Position numbers and translations under genes: made by a program. From an uncultured Rhizobiaceae group bacterium (lineage in GTDB: Bacteria > Pseudomonadota > Alphaproteobacteria > Rhizobiales > Rhizobiaceae), in NCBI GenBank assembly GCA_937958815.1, contig CALGMR010000016.1:1-64000 (forward strand): a stretch of DNA of 64,000 nucleotides, read 5' to 3'. Position 1 is the first letter of the stretch; each line of letters opens with the position of its first letter. Positions 16,954 to 24,706 of the stretch are shown here, one piece after another. The notes beneath the pieces were generated by a model that saw only the letters and a list, made by a program, of their open reading frames with translations, had not been told where the DNA came from and searched no databases.

Positions 16954-18141
16954 ATGGGCGACACTAATTCTCAAAACAACGAAGTTTGGATCACGGGCCT
17001 GGGGCTCTTGTCTTCTCTGGGTGAAGGACCACAGGCCCATTGGGATGCCTTGCAATCTGGCAAACCCGCAAACATCGATAGTGAGCGCTTTGCCCCCTAT
17101 CCTGTTCATGCGTTGACCGAGCCGGATTGGTCACAACAGATTTCACGTCGCGACATGCGCCAAATGGAACCTTGGCAGCAGATCGGCACCTATGCAGCAG
17201 GCCTTGCCTTGGAAGATGCTGGTGCGAAAGAAGACGAAAGCCTTTGTGGTCGTATGGACATGATTGTGGCCGCTGGTGGCGGCGAACGCGACATGGAGGT
17301 CGATGCCTCAGTTATGAAAGAAGGCCGCGGTTCTAACAGCACCGATGCGCTTTTGGCAGAACGTCTGTCCAATGATTTGCGCCCAACTTTGTTTTTGGCT
17401 CAATTGTCCAACCTTTTGGCAGGCAATATCTCCATCGTTCATAAGGTCACAGGCTCTTCACGCACGTTCATGGGTGAAGAAGGTGCAGGAATTTCAGCCA
17501 TTCAAACCGCTCATGCACGCATCGCGTCGGGCCAAAGCGATATTGTTTTGGTGGGCGGCGCATATAACGCAGAACGCAGCGATATGCTTTTGTTCTTCGC
17601 CTTGGGTGGATATTTGCAGGAAGGCCAACATGCAGACGTTTGGAACCGCGACGGAACTATTCTCGGCTCAGTTGGTGCTTTTTTGGTTATGGAATCGCGC
17701 GCCCACGCAGAAGCAAGAGGTGCAAAGCCCTATGCAAAACTAAGCAACGTTGCTGCAGAACATGGCCGCCGCGATGAAGGTGCCACGAATAAACGTTTGG
17801 CCAGAGCTTTTGAAAAACTGTCCCCCAAAGGTTCAACTGCTGTTCTGTCTGGAGCAAGTGGTTGTGCAGACATCACAAGTACAGAACACAGTTTCTTGGA
17901 AAACCGTTTGTCAGATATGCCCGTGCGCGGATTCGGAAACATGTTGGGGCATTCCCTAGAGACGCAATTCCCCCTCGGCATTGCGCTTGCAGCATTGTCT
18001 ATGAAACAGGGCGAAATGTTCAAACCAATGGCATCAAACGAAATTGAAGCAACCCAAGCCGCAGACAATATTCTTGTCACAACAATTGGTCACCACCGCG
18101 CCGAAGGCATGGCATTGGTCGAACCCGTAACGAACACGTAA
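16954..18141 (+). CDS. Beta-ketoacyl-ACP synthase-like protein lacking the catalytic Cys (FabF2XL)
   Basis: 395 residues with the thiolase fold of FabF: WITGLGLLSSLGEG at the start and GNMLGHSLETQFPLG near residue 330. At the nucleophile position the chain reads TGSSRTFMGEEGAG where active synthases have an ACATG-type Cys, and the first catalytic His region (normally HGTxT) reads SGASGCADITSTEH. The last His remains. This is the pattern of a chain-length-factor or KS-beta partner, so it probably pairs with the next gene product. It lies 115 bp after fabZ and 15 bp before fabF1. Confidence 0.88.
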   Translation: MGDTNSQNNEVWITGLGLLSSLGEGPQAHWDALQSGKPANIDSERFAPYPVHALTEPDWSQQISRRDMRQMEPWQQIGTYAAGLALEDAGAKEDESLCGRMDMIVAAGGGERDMEVDASVMKEGRGSNSTDALLAERLSNDLRPTLFLAQLSNLLAGNISIVHKVTGSSRTFMGEEGAGISAIQTAHARIASGQSDIVLVGGAYNAERSDMLLFFALGGYLQEGQHADVWNRDGTILGSVGAFLVMESRAHAEARGAKPYAKLSNVAAEHGRRDEGATNKRLARAFEKLSPKGSTAVLSGASGCADITSTEHSFLENRLSDMPVRGFGNMLGHSLETQFPLGIALAALSMKQGEMFKPMASNEIEATQAADNILVTTIGHHRAEGMALVEPVTNT

Positions 18142-18156
18142 GAGGCAGAGCACAAA

Positions 18157-19440
18157 ATGAGCACATCACCTCAAAAAGATTTCAAAGGCCGGCCCATCGT
18201 TGTTGTCACAGGCGTAGGCGTTGTTTCCTCGCTCGGCAAGGGCAAGCAAGACAATTGGTCAGCTTTGACGAGCGGCAAATCAGGAATTCACCGCATCGAA
18301 CGTTTCGAAACCGACGGGTTGAAAACCTCTGTTGCCGGAACCGTGGACTTTATGGATCTCGAACAACCTTCTGCGCCAAGCCTCACGTACGCTTTGGCCG
18401 ATTGTGCTGCTGAAGAAGCCGTTCAAGAATCAGGCCTTCCCATGGGCGAATTTCCCGGCCCGCTTTTCTTGGCCTCCCCGCCTGTAGAGATGGAATGGCA
18501 ACACCGTTTCGCGCTGGACAAGGAAGCAGGAGATTCCGAACTGGAAGGCTACGATCGCTTGATCGAGATGGCACGCACGCAAAAGCACAAAGATATGTAT
18601 GAGCTTTTGCAATTTGGCCGCACAGCTGACCGCTTATCGGATAAATTCGGCACCACAGGGCTGCCCATTTCATTGTCTACGGCTTGTGCATCGGGCACAA
18701 CCGCTGTTCAGCTGGGCGTAGAAGCCATTCGCCGCGGTGAAACCGAAACTGCCCTTTGTGTGGGCACCGATGGTTCTGTGACCATGGAAGCGCTTGTGCG
18801 GTTCTCGCTCCTTTCCGCTTTGACGACGCAAAACGAACATCCTGAGAAAGCAGCCAAACCGTTTTCGAAAGACCGTGATGGTTTCGTCATGGCCGAAGGC
18901 GCTGGCGCTTTGGTTCTGGAATCATTGGAAAGCGCCCAAGGCCGTGGCGCGGAAATTTTGGCCGTTGTGCGCGGTTGCGGCGAAAAGGCAGATCATTTCC
19001 ACCGCACACGCTCTTCCCCAGACGGTTCACCCGTTATCGCAGCCGTGCAAAATGCTTTGTCGGACGCGAATATCAGCCACGAAGAAATCGGCTACATCAA
19101 CGCCCATGGCACATCGACGCCGGAAAATGACCGTATGGAGTACAACTCTTTAAAGGCTGTTTTCGGGGACAGCATTTATCAGACGCCAATTTCATCCAAC
19201 AAATCGATGATTGGTCATACGTTGACTGCGGCTGGAGCAATTGAGGCCGTGTTTTCCGTTTTGACTCTGCAGCACGGACGCATCCCGCCAACCATTAATT
19301 ACGACACGCCTGATCCTGACATTCCATTGGATGTGGTGCCGCACACAGCGCGCGATGTTCAGGTGGACAATATCCTATCAAATTCATTTGGATTTGGCGG
19401 ACAAAATGCATGTCTGGTTTTTGGTCGCGAGTTCGCTTAA
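18157..19440 (+). CDS. Beta-ketoacyl-ACP synthase II, VLCFA lipid A cluster (FabF1XL)
   Basis: A 427-residue condensing enzyme with a complete triad: Cys in LSTACASGTTAVQLG (near residue 175), His in INAHGTSTPENDRME (near 312) and His in NKSMIGHTLTAAGA (near 350). The closing NSFGFGGQNACLVF is typical. It elongates acyl-AcpXL, probably as a dimer with the Cys-less protein encoded just upstream. Known in rhizobia as fabF1XL. Confidence 0.92.
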   Translation: MSTSPQKDFKGRPIVVVTGVGVVSSLGKGKQDNWSALTSGKSGIHRIERFETDGLKTSVAGTVDFMDLEQPSAPSLTYALADCAAEEAVQESGLPMGEFPGPLFLASPPVEMEWQHRFALDKEAGDSELEGYDRLIEMARTQKHKDMYELLQFGRTADRLSDKFGTTGLPISLSTACASGTTAVQLGVEAIRRGETETALCVGTDGSVTMEALVRFSLLSALTTQNEHPEKAAKPFSKDRDGFVMAEGAGALVLESLESAQGRGAEILAVVRGCGEKADHFHRTRSSPDGSPVIAAVQNALSDANISHEEIGYINAHGTSTPENDRMEYNSLKAVFGDSIYQTPISSNKSMIGHTLTAAGAIEAVFSVLTLQHGRIPPTINYDTPDPDIPLDVVPHTARDVQVDNILSNSFGFGGQNACLVFGREFA

Positions 19441-19484
19441 ACACGTCTCAACAGTTTCACTCACATTACCCGTACGGAGCTTAC

Positions 19485-20513
19485 ATGCGCGCGCTTCAGC
19501 TTGTCTCAGACCGCGAGGTCAAATCCGTTGACATAGACCTTCCCGAAGCCCCCGCTGCAGGAGAAGTTCAATTGCGCGTACGCGTTGTTGCACTTAATCA
19601 CCTGGATGTATGGGGATGGCGCGGCATGGCCTTTGCCAAACGGGAAATGCCCCTCACCATCGGTGCAGAAGCCAGTGCAGAAGTTGTCGCTATTGGTGAA
19701 GGCGTATCCGATTTGGTTCCGGGTCAACTGGTCTCCATTTTTGGCGCTCGGGTGTGCGGCACTTGCCATAACTGTCGTTCGGGGAAAGACAATCTTTGTG
19801 AACATGTGTCGGGCGTTCATGGCTTTCATCTTGGTGGATTTGCCAGAGAATTGGTGAACCTCCCTGCCCGTCAATGTGTGCCGGTTCCACCAAATTGCGA
19901 CGACGTCGGCGCAGCGCTTGCGCCCATCACATTTGGCACCTGTGAGCATATGTTGTTCGACAATGCTCTGTTGAAACCATCTGAAACCATTCTCATTCAA
20001 GCTGGTGGTTCAGGCATAGGAACAGCTGCTATTCAGCTGGCAAAGGCCATCGGGTGTCGCGTCATCACAACTGTTGGCAGCGATGATAAAATTGAGCCTG
20101 CCATGGCGCTGGGTGCTGATCATGTCATCAATTACCGTGAAGACCGTTTTGAAGGAAAAGTCCGCAAGCTCACCAAGAAAGAAGGCGTCGACGTTGTCTT
20201 CGAACATGTGGGGAAAGAAACTTGGGCCGGCTCCATGTTGTGCATGAAGCGTGGCGGACGTCTGGTCACGTGTGGTTCTACCAGCGGCGTGTCTGCGGAA
20301 ACAAACTTGATGATGCTGTTTCAACGTCAGCTTCGATTGATCGGCTCTTTTGGTTGCCGCAAGCAAAACATGGTCGATTCCATGGACAAAATGGCGGCTG
20401 GATATGTAAAGCCCGTGGTGGATACCGAAATCGAGTTCGGTGACATGGCAACCGCATTGGAGCGCATGGAAAGCCGAAAAGTCTTTGGCAAAATTATCAT
20501 GCGCATGAGCTAA
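19485..20513 (+). CDS. Zinc-type alcohol dehydrogenase/quinone reductase, VLCFA lipid A cluster (AdhXL)
   Basis: A 342-residue MDR-superfamily protein. Structural-zinc cysteines are in CGTCHNCRSGKDNLCEH, and the Rossmann motif is IQAGGSGIGTAAIQLAK near residue 170. The ATG at 19485 has GGAG six bases upstream; an earlier in-frame start would overlap fabF1. Its position between fabF1 and lpxXL is conserved in rhizobia, where it is thought to serve as the enoyl or keto reductase step, though this has been inferred mainly from linkage. Confidence 0.88.
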   Translation: MRALQLVSDREVKSVDIDLPEAPAAGEVQLRVRVVALNHLDVWGWRGMAFAKREMPLTIGAEASAEVVAIGEGVSDLVPGQLVSIFGARVCGTCHNCRSGKDNLCEHVSGVHGFHLGGFARELVNLPARQCVPVPPNCDDVGAALAPITFGTCEHMLFDNALLKPSETILIQAGGSGIGTAAIQLAKAIGCRVITTVGSDDKIEPAMALGADHVINYREDRFEGKVRKLTKKEGVDVVFEHVGKETWAGSMLCMKRGGRLVTCGSTSGVSAETNLMMLFQRQLRLIGSFGCRKQNMVDSMDKMAAGYVKPVVDTEIEFGDMATALERMESRKVFGKIIMRMS

Positions 20514-20516
20514 CTC

Positions 20517-21482
20517 TTGGCGAAGTTTTACCGCAATCCATTTGTTGAACGGCAATTATTACGTCTAAAAAATGTTTGGGATTGGACGGTCGCCAAACTG
20601 ATTGGACTGTTGTTGCATTGGGCAAAGAGATTGCCTGCGCAAAAATCGACAAACGCAGCTGAAAAAATTGGGCGCACCCTCGCCCCATTTTTGCCGCGCA
20701 GCAAAATGGCACGGCGCAATTTAGAATTGGCCTTTCCTGAAAAATCGAAATCAGAAATCGACGAGCTGTTGCGTGGCGTTTGGGGCAATGTCGGTCGCAC
20801 TATGGTTGAATATGTCTTGCTCGACAAACTCTTCGATTTTGACGTGGAAAATCCCGACGCAGGCAATGTGGAAGTCGTCGGAATCGACAATTTCGTAAAG
20901 CTACGCGAAAGCCAAAAGCCCGTCATCATTTTTACAGCTCATACGGGCAATTGGGAAATTCTACCTGTTGCCGCTTCAACCTATGACCTGAACGTCACTG
21001 CGCTGTTTCGGCCTCCAAACAACCCCTATCTCGCAAAACGTGTACTCAAGGCACGCCGCACGGACAATGGGGACCTTGTTCCATCGCGCGCAGGTGCCGC
21101 TTGGGCATTGGTAAGCGTGTTGGAAGAAAACGGTGCGATTGGCATATTGGCCGACCAAGCTTTCACACGCGGCCCCCGCATTGAATTTCTAGGACGCGAA
21201 GCGACGGCCAATCCACTGGCTGCGAAACTGGCGCGACAATTTGATTGTGACATTCACCCTGCCCGTTGTGTGAGACTTCCCAATGGACGGTTCCGGCTTG
21301 AACTGCACGACGCCATCGATATTCCGCGTGATGACAACGGCAATCTGGATGTCATCGAAACAACCAAAACCATAAATGCAATCATGGAAGATTGGGTGCG
21401 CGAATATCCTGAACAATGGCTTTGGCTCCACAACCGCTGGAAACTAAAGGCTCCAGAGCGCTCAAAGTGGAAAAACCCTTAA
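20517..21482 (+). CDS. lpxXL: Lipid A very-long-chain acyltransferase (LpxXL)
   Basis: A 321-residue LpxL/HtrB-family acyltransferase that transfers the VLCFA from AcpXL to lipid A at the inner membrane. The HX4E catalytic motif is HTGNWE near residue 142, and GAIGILADQAFTRGPRI is the second family block. PEQWLWLHNRWK near the C-terminus is diagnostic of the family. The start is TTG at 20517, three bases after the adh stop; no in-frame ATG fits because a stop lies just upstream. Confidence 0.92.
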   Translation: MAKFYRNPFVERQLLRLKNVWDWTVAKLIGLLLHWAKRLPAQKSTNAAEKIGRTLAPFLPRSKMARRNLELAFPEKSKSEIDELLRGVWGNVGRTMVEYVLLDKLFDFDVENPDAGNVEVVGIDNFVKLRESQKPVIIFTAHTGNWEILPVAASTYDLNVTALFRPPNNPYLAKRVLKARRTDNGDLVPSRAGAAWALVSVLEENGAIGILADQAFTRGPRIEFLGREATANPLAAKLARQFDCDIHPARCVRLPNGRFRLELHDAIDIPRDDNGNLDVIETTKTINAIMEDWVREYPEQWLWLHNRWKLKAPERSKWKNP

Positions 21483-21558
21483 AGGTTGCATTTATAAATA
21501 GTGCAACTATTGGTAAACTAATCTGATTGTAAAAGAACTCCAACAATTGGAGTTTCTC

Positions 21559-22977
21559 ATGTCATCACCCGTTGCAAATTCAAACGATTCCATCGTTCCC
21601 GTTGTCCTTGCAGGCAGCAGCAATCTGAAATACTGGCCCCTTTCGCGCGTTTTGAACCCGATACAGTTTCAACGCAAAAAACGCGAACAAAGCTCATTTC
21701 AAACCGCTTTGCTGTGTGCGACATCCCTCCCCAATTCAAAGAACCCTTTGGTTTTCGTTGCGGCCGGACAGTTGAACACCGCAAAAACGCAAGCTGATCA
21801 GGTCGGTCTGCTTTCTGTTTGTCGCTTTATTGTAGAGCCTGTTGAGCGCGGCAATTGGAACGCGATGGTTCTTGCAAGCCTTCGAATTGCTCTTTCCGAC
21901 CCCGACCAAATGATGATGTTTATTGATGCAAAGAGCACACTGATTAACGCGACTGCATTGGCAAAAACCTACCAACACATTCGCCAAAATATGCCAGAAA
22001 ATCAAATGGTCGTGCTAGGCGATCCCTATGATCGCTTGCGCGATTGCAACGCCAGTTTGGTCAAACGCACTGAACGCTCAGTGGTGCATTCTCTTCTCCA
22101 AGTAGAACCTTTCTGCCCAACCAAAATCGCGCAGACTGATCGACATAATCTTTACTCTGTCGGCGCAATTATAATGGCGTGCCCAAACCATATTCTCGAA
22201 ATTGCCCGCTCTTCAGATCGCGAAGCATTTCAAACCATTGATGCTGCATTGCGGCAATCAAACGACATCAGCGATGCATTCTGGATCAACTTGAACATGT
22301 GGAATGTGCTGGAAACAAAGTGCCTCGGTGATGAACTCATCAAACTTACCGACCAGTTTCTTTTGCGTCCTACGGATATTCTAAAACCATCAAAAACGGA
22401 AAATTCCAGCCTCAGTTTCACCCGCGACAACGTCAATTGCAGTATCACCAACAATGGCCATGTGATTGCGATGGTGGGGTGTTCCAATTTAAAAGTAACC
22501 TCAACGCGCGATGCGACGCTCATTCAGTCCAATGATACAAAGATCGATTTCGATACTTTTGCAAACGAAATGCGTGAAGCGCAGTGTTTGGAACTTTTTC
22601 ATTCGCCCATTCGCCACCAACCATGGGGCACGGAAACTTTGCTGCAACAAAGTAAGCAATCTCAGGTTTACAAAATAGAACTGCATCCAGGCGCCAGCAT
22701 CGCAGAACATTTCCATACCCACCGCAAAGAAAATTGGCAGATATTGTCAGGGCTAGGCACGGCAACAATTTCAGATGTGACACATCAAATCGCTACGGGA
22801 TGGACCTATAGCATTGACAAAAACACGCTTCATTCTTGCACAAGCTCAAAGAACCATCCGCTCGTGCTTTTGGAGACCCGCTTCGGTGAGTTCTTGAATG
22901 AAAATGATTTGGTGCACACGCAAGTGAAGAACGGGCGTTCTTATTCAGCAGGCACCAAAGCCTCTTCGCCACCATAA
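21559..22977 (+). CDS. Divergent mannose-1-phosphate guanylyltransferase/mannose-6-phosphate isomerase-like protein
   Basis: 472 residues with the type II PMI-GMP layout. The nucleotidyltransferase P-loop, normally AGGxGTRLWPLSR, reads VVLAGSSNLKYWPLSR, losing the second Gly, the Thr and the Arg that contact GTP. The following PKQF element reads NPIQF. The C-terminal cupin keeps much of the isomerase site in IAEHFHTHRKENWQILSG, although the usual QxHxHRxEHW is altered. It could be an isomerase only, or a non-catalytic relative. GGAG six bases before ATG 21559 decides the start. Its 3' end overlaps soeC by 37 bp in convergent orientation. Confidence 0.72.
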   Translation: MSSPVANSNDSIVPVVLAGSSNLKYWPLSRVLNPIQFQRKKREQSSFQTALLCATSLPNSKNPLVFVAAGQLNTAKTQADQVGLLSVCRFIVEPVERGNWNAMVLASLRIALSDPDQMMMFIDAKSTLINATALAKTYQHIRQNMPENQMVVLGDPYDRLRDCNASLVKRTERSVVHSLLQVEPFCPTKIAQTDRHNLYSVGAIIMACPNHILEIARSSDREAFQTIDAALRQSNDISDAFWINLNMWNVLETKCLGDELIKLTDQFLLRPTDILKPSKTENSSLSFTRDNVNCSITNNGHVIAMVGCSNLKVTSTRDATLIQSNDTKIDFDTFANEMREAQCLELFHSPIRHQPWGTETLLQQSKQSQVYKIELHPGASIAEHFHTHRKENWQILSGLGTATISDVTHQIATGWTYSIDKNTLHSCTSSKNHPLVLLETRFGEFLNENDLVHTQVKNGRSYSAGTKASSPP

Positions 22978-23891
22978 TACAATCCGACAGCATGTTTCGC
23001 GACGGCAAAGAACAACCAGCGCTCGACAAACAGTCCAGCCATCAGGCTGATCGTTGCCAGAACCTGGAAGAACCCAGCCAAACCGCTGCCAACGACCAAG
23101 GACAAAAGCAACAGCACAATAGGCAACACCACGCCCAAAAAGACTTCAATCCATCCAAGCTTGTTCAAGTGTTTGCGTGCAACGCGGAACGCCATTTCAT
23201 CGGTGAGATAGTTGCCCATCGCATGAGGGCGTTCCAAGAGCCGCACTTTGCCAATATTGCCGAGGCCTGTGGCAGTTTCCATGGAGGACGCGCCATAACC
23301 AGCAGCCAACGCGTTCTTCGACCAACAATACTTGATCAACCAAGCCACGACTAAGAACACAACGGACAGATAAACCCATGCATTGTTCGAGGCACTGCCC
23401 GCTTCACGCCCAAAGAAAGCCATATAAATCAGTGTGCCAGACGTGACCGAAAAAGCGATGTAACAAGCTGGCGTCCACTTGGTGTGCCACTGGGGAATTG
23501 TGCGCAAAGAAGCGTAGATCATGGCTGTGCAGTAAACCGTGATCATGCACATGATCGCGCCGATATATCCCAATACGAGATTAAAACTGTCAGCAAGGAT
23601 GCTCATGGCGGCTAAAAGAGTGAGTGGGATAAAGGTCAAAATGGCCATCACGCCTTCCCGCGACAGCCAGCTTGAACGCCACTGCGAAAACGCACGCCAG
23701 GCACGCTGCGGGTTCCCAAGGTGCAATGTGGAAGACAATAAGCCTCCCCCGATCATAGCAAGCACCACAAACCAACCGATCTTGGTTGAAAGCGCGGCAG
23801 AGTTGCCGTGTCCCAATGCCAAAACAAATGCGAGGCCATAGCCTGCGCCTGAAAAAGTTGTAAATGCGATAACGGAAAGAGCGGGATGCAT
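22941..23891 (-). CDS. soeC: Sulfite dehydrogenase (quinone), membrane anchor subunit
   Basis: A 316-residue NrfD/DmsC-type membrane protein with about eight hydrophobic helices, starting MHPALSVIAFTTFSGAGYGL, a typical DmsC-family opening. It anchors SoeAB to the inner membrane and passes electrons to quinone. The ATG overlaps the soeB stop by one base (TAATG). The final 37 bp overlap the end of the convergent GMP/PMI-like gene. DmsC would be an alternative reading, but linkage to xsc and the absence of a Tat signal on the large subunit favour sulfite oxidation. Confidence 0.87.
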   Translation of the reverse strand: MHPALSVIAFTTFSGAGYGLAFVLALGHGNSAALSTKIGWFVVLAMIGGGLLSSTLHLGNPQRAWRAFSQWRSSWLSREGVMAILTFIPLTLLAAMSILADSFNLVLGYIGAIMCMITVYCTAMIYASLRTIPQWHTKWTPACYIAFSVTSGTLIYMAFFGREAGSASNNAWVYLSVVFLVVAWLIKYCWSKNALAAGYGASSMETATGLGNIGKVRLLERPHAMGNYLTDEMAFRVARKHLNKLGWIEVFLGVVLPIVLLLLSLVVGSGLAGFFQVLATISLMAGLFVERWLFFAVAKHAVGLYYGGEEALVPAE

Positions 23892-24706
23892 TAGTTTGCT
23901 CCTTTAGATCGGGTAGAACCTGAAAGCGCACGGTCGATCCAACCGAGCACGCCACCAGCTTCTTCAGTTGAATCCACAGGCGCAGCAAAAGCAGCACCTT
24001 CGCCCAGATCAGTGCGTGCGCGTGGTGGCAGATATTTGTTCACAGGCTTGTTGCCCTGTTCTGGCATCAAGTCGAAACCACCGCGTTCCTTAACAAGAAC
24101 AGAAACATTGGAATTCGGATCAGCAAAATCACCAAAATGGCGCGCACCTGCCGGGCATGTACGCACACAAGCGGGCTGACGATCGATTTCATCCATTTCT
24201 TCATTGTAGATACGATCCACACACAAGGTGCATTTCTTCATCACGCCTTCGGCTTGATCCATTTCTCGCGCACCATAAGCACACGACCAAGCGCACAAGC
24301 CGCAGCCGATGCATTTATCTTCATCAACCAGAACAATGCCATCTTCTTCCCGTTTGTATGAGGCGCCTGTAGGGCAAACGGTAACACAAGGCGCATCTTC
24401 GCAATGCAGACACGACTTTGGAAAATGCACCACGCGCGCTTCACCAGCTGTGCCTATCACTTCACCAACGCCCTGCCCTTTGGGCTTGGATTGATGCGCC
24501 ATTGGGGTGACTTCAAATGTGTGAATGCGGTTCAACCAAGATCCCACGGGATTGGCACCATAGGGATCCTGATCCGAAAGCGCGGTGCCATAGCCCGACG
24601 TGTTCCACTCTTTACAATTGATCACGCAGGCGTGGCAGCCGACACATGTGTCGAGGTCGATAACGAGCCCCAGTTTTTTGTTTGTTGAAGCGGGAAGAGT
24701 TGTCAT
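23891..24706 (-). CDS. soeB: Sulfite dehydrogenase (quinone), iron-sulfur subunit
   Basis: A 271-residue ferredoxin-type subunit with four [4Fe-4S] clusters. The Cys groups are CVGCHACVINCKEWN, CLHCEDAPCVTVCPTGA, CIGCGLCAWSCAYGA and CTLC plus CVRTCPAGA. The start at 24706 is chosen because ATG overlaps the soeA stop as ATGA and GGAG lies eight bases upstream; a GTG three codons earlier is less likely. A C-terminal tail of about 40 residues is rich in Ala and Gly. Electron carrier between the molybdenum subunit and the membrane anchor. Confidence 0.9.
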   Translation of the reverse strand: MTTLPASTNKKLGLVIDLDTCVGCHACVINCKEWNTSGYGTALSDQDPYGANPVGSWLNRIHTFEVTPMAHQSKPKGQGVGEVIGTAGEARVVHFPKSCLHCEDAPCVTVCPTGASYKREEDGIVLVDEDKCIGCGLCAWSCAYGAREMDQAEGVMKKCTLCVDRIYNEEMDEIDRQPACVRTCPAGARHFGDFADPNSNVSVLVKERGGFDLMPEQGNKPVNKYLPPRARTDLGEGAAFAAPVDSTEEAGGVLGWIDRALSGSTRSKGAN

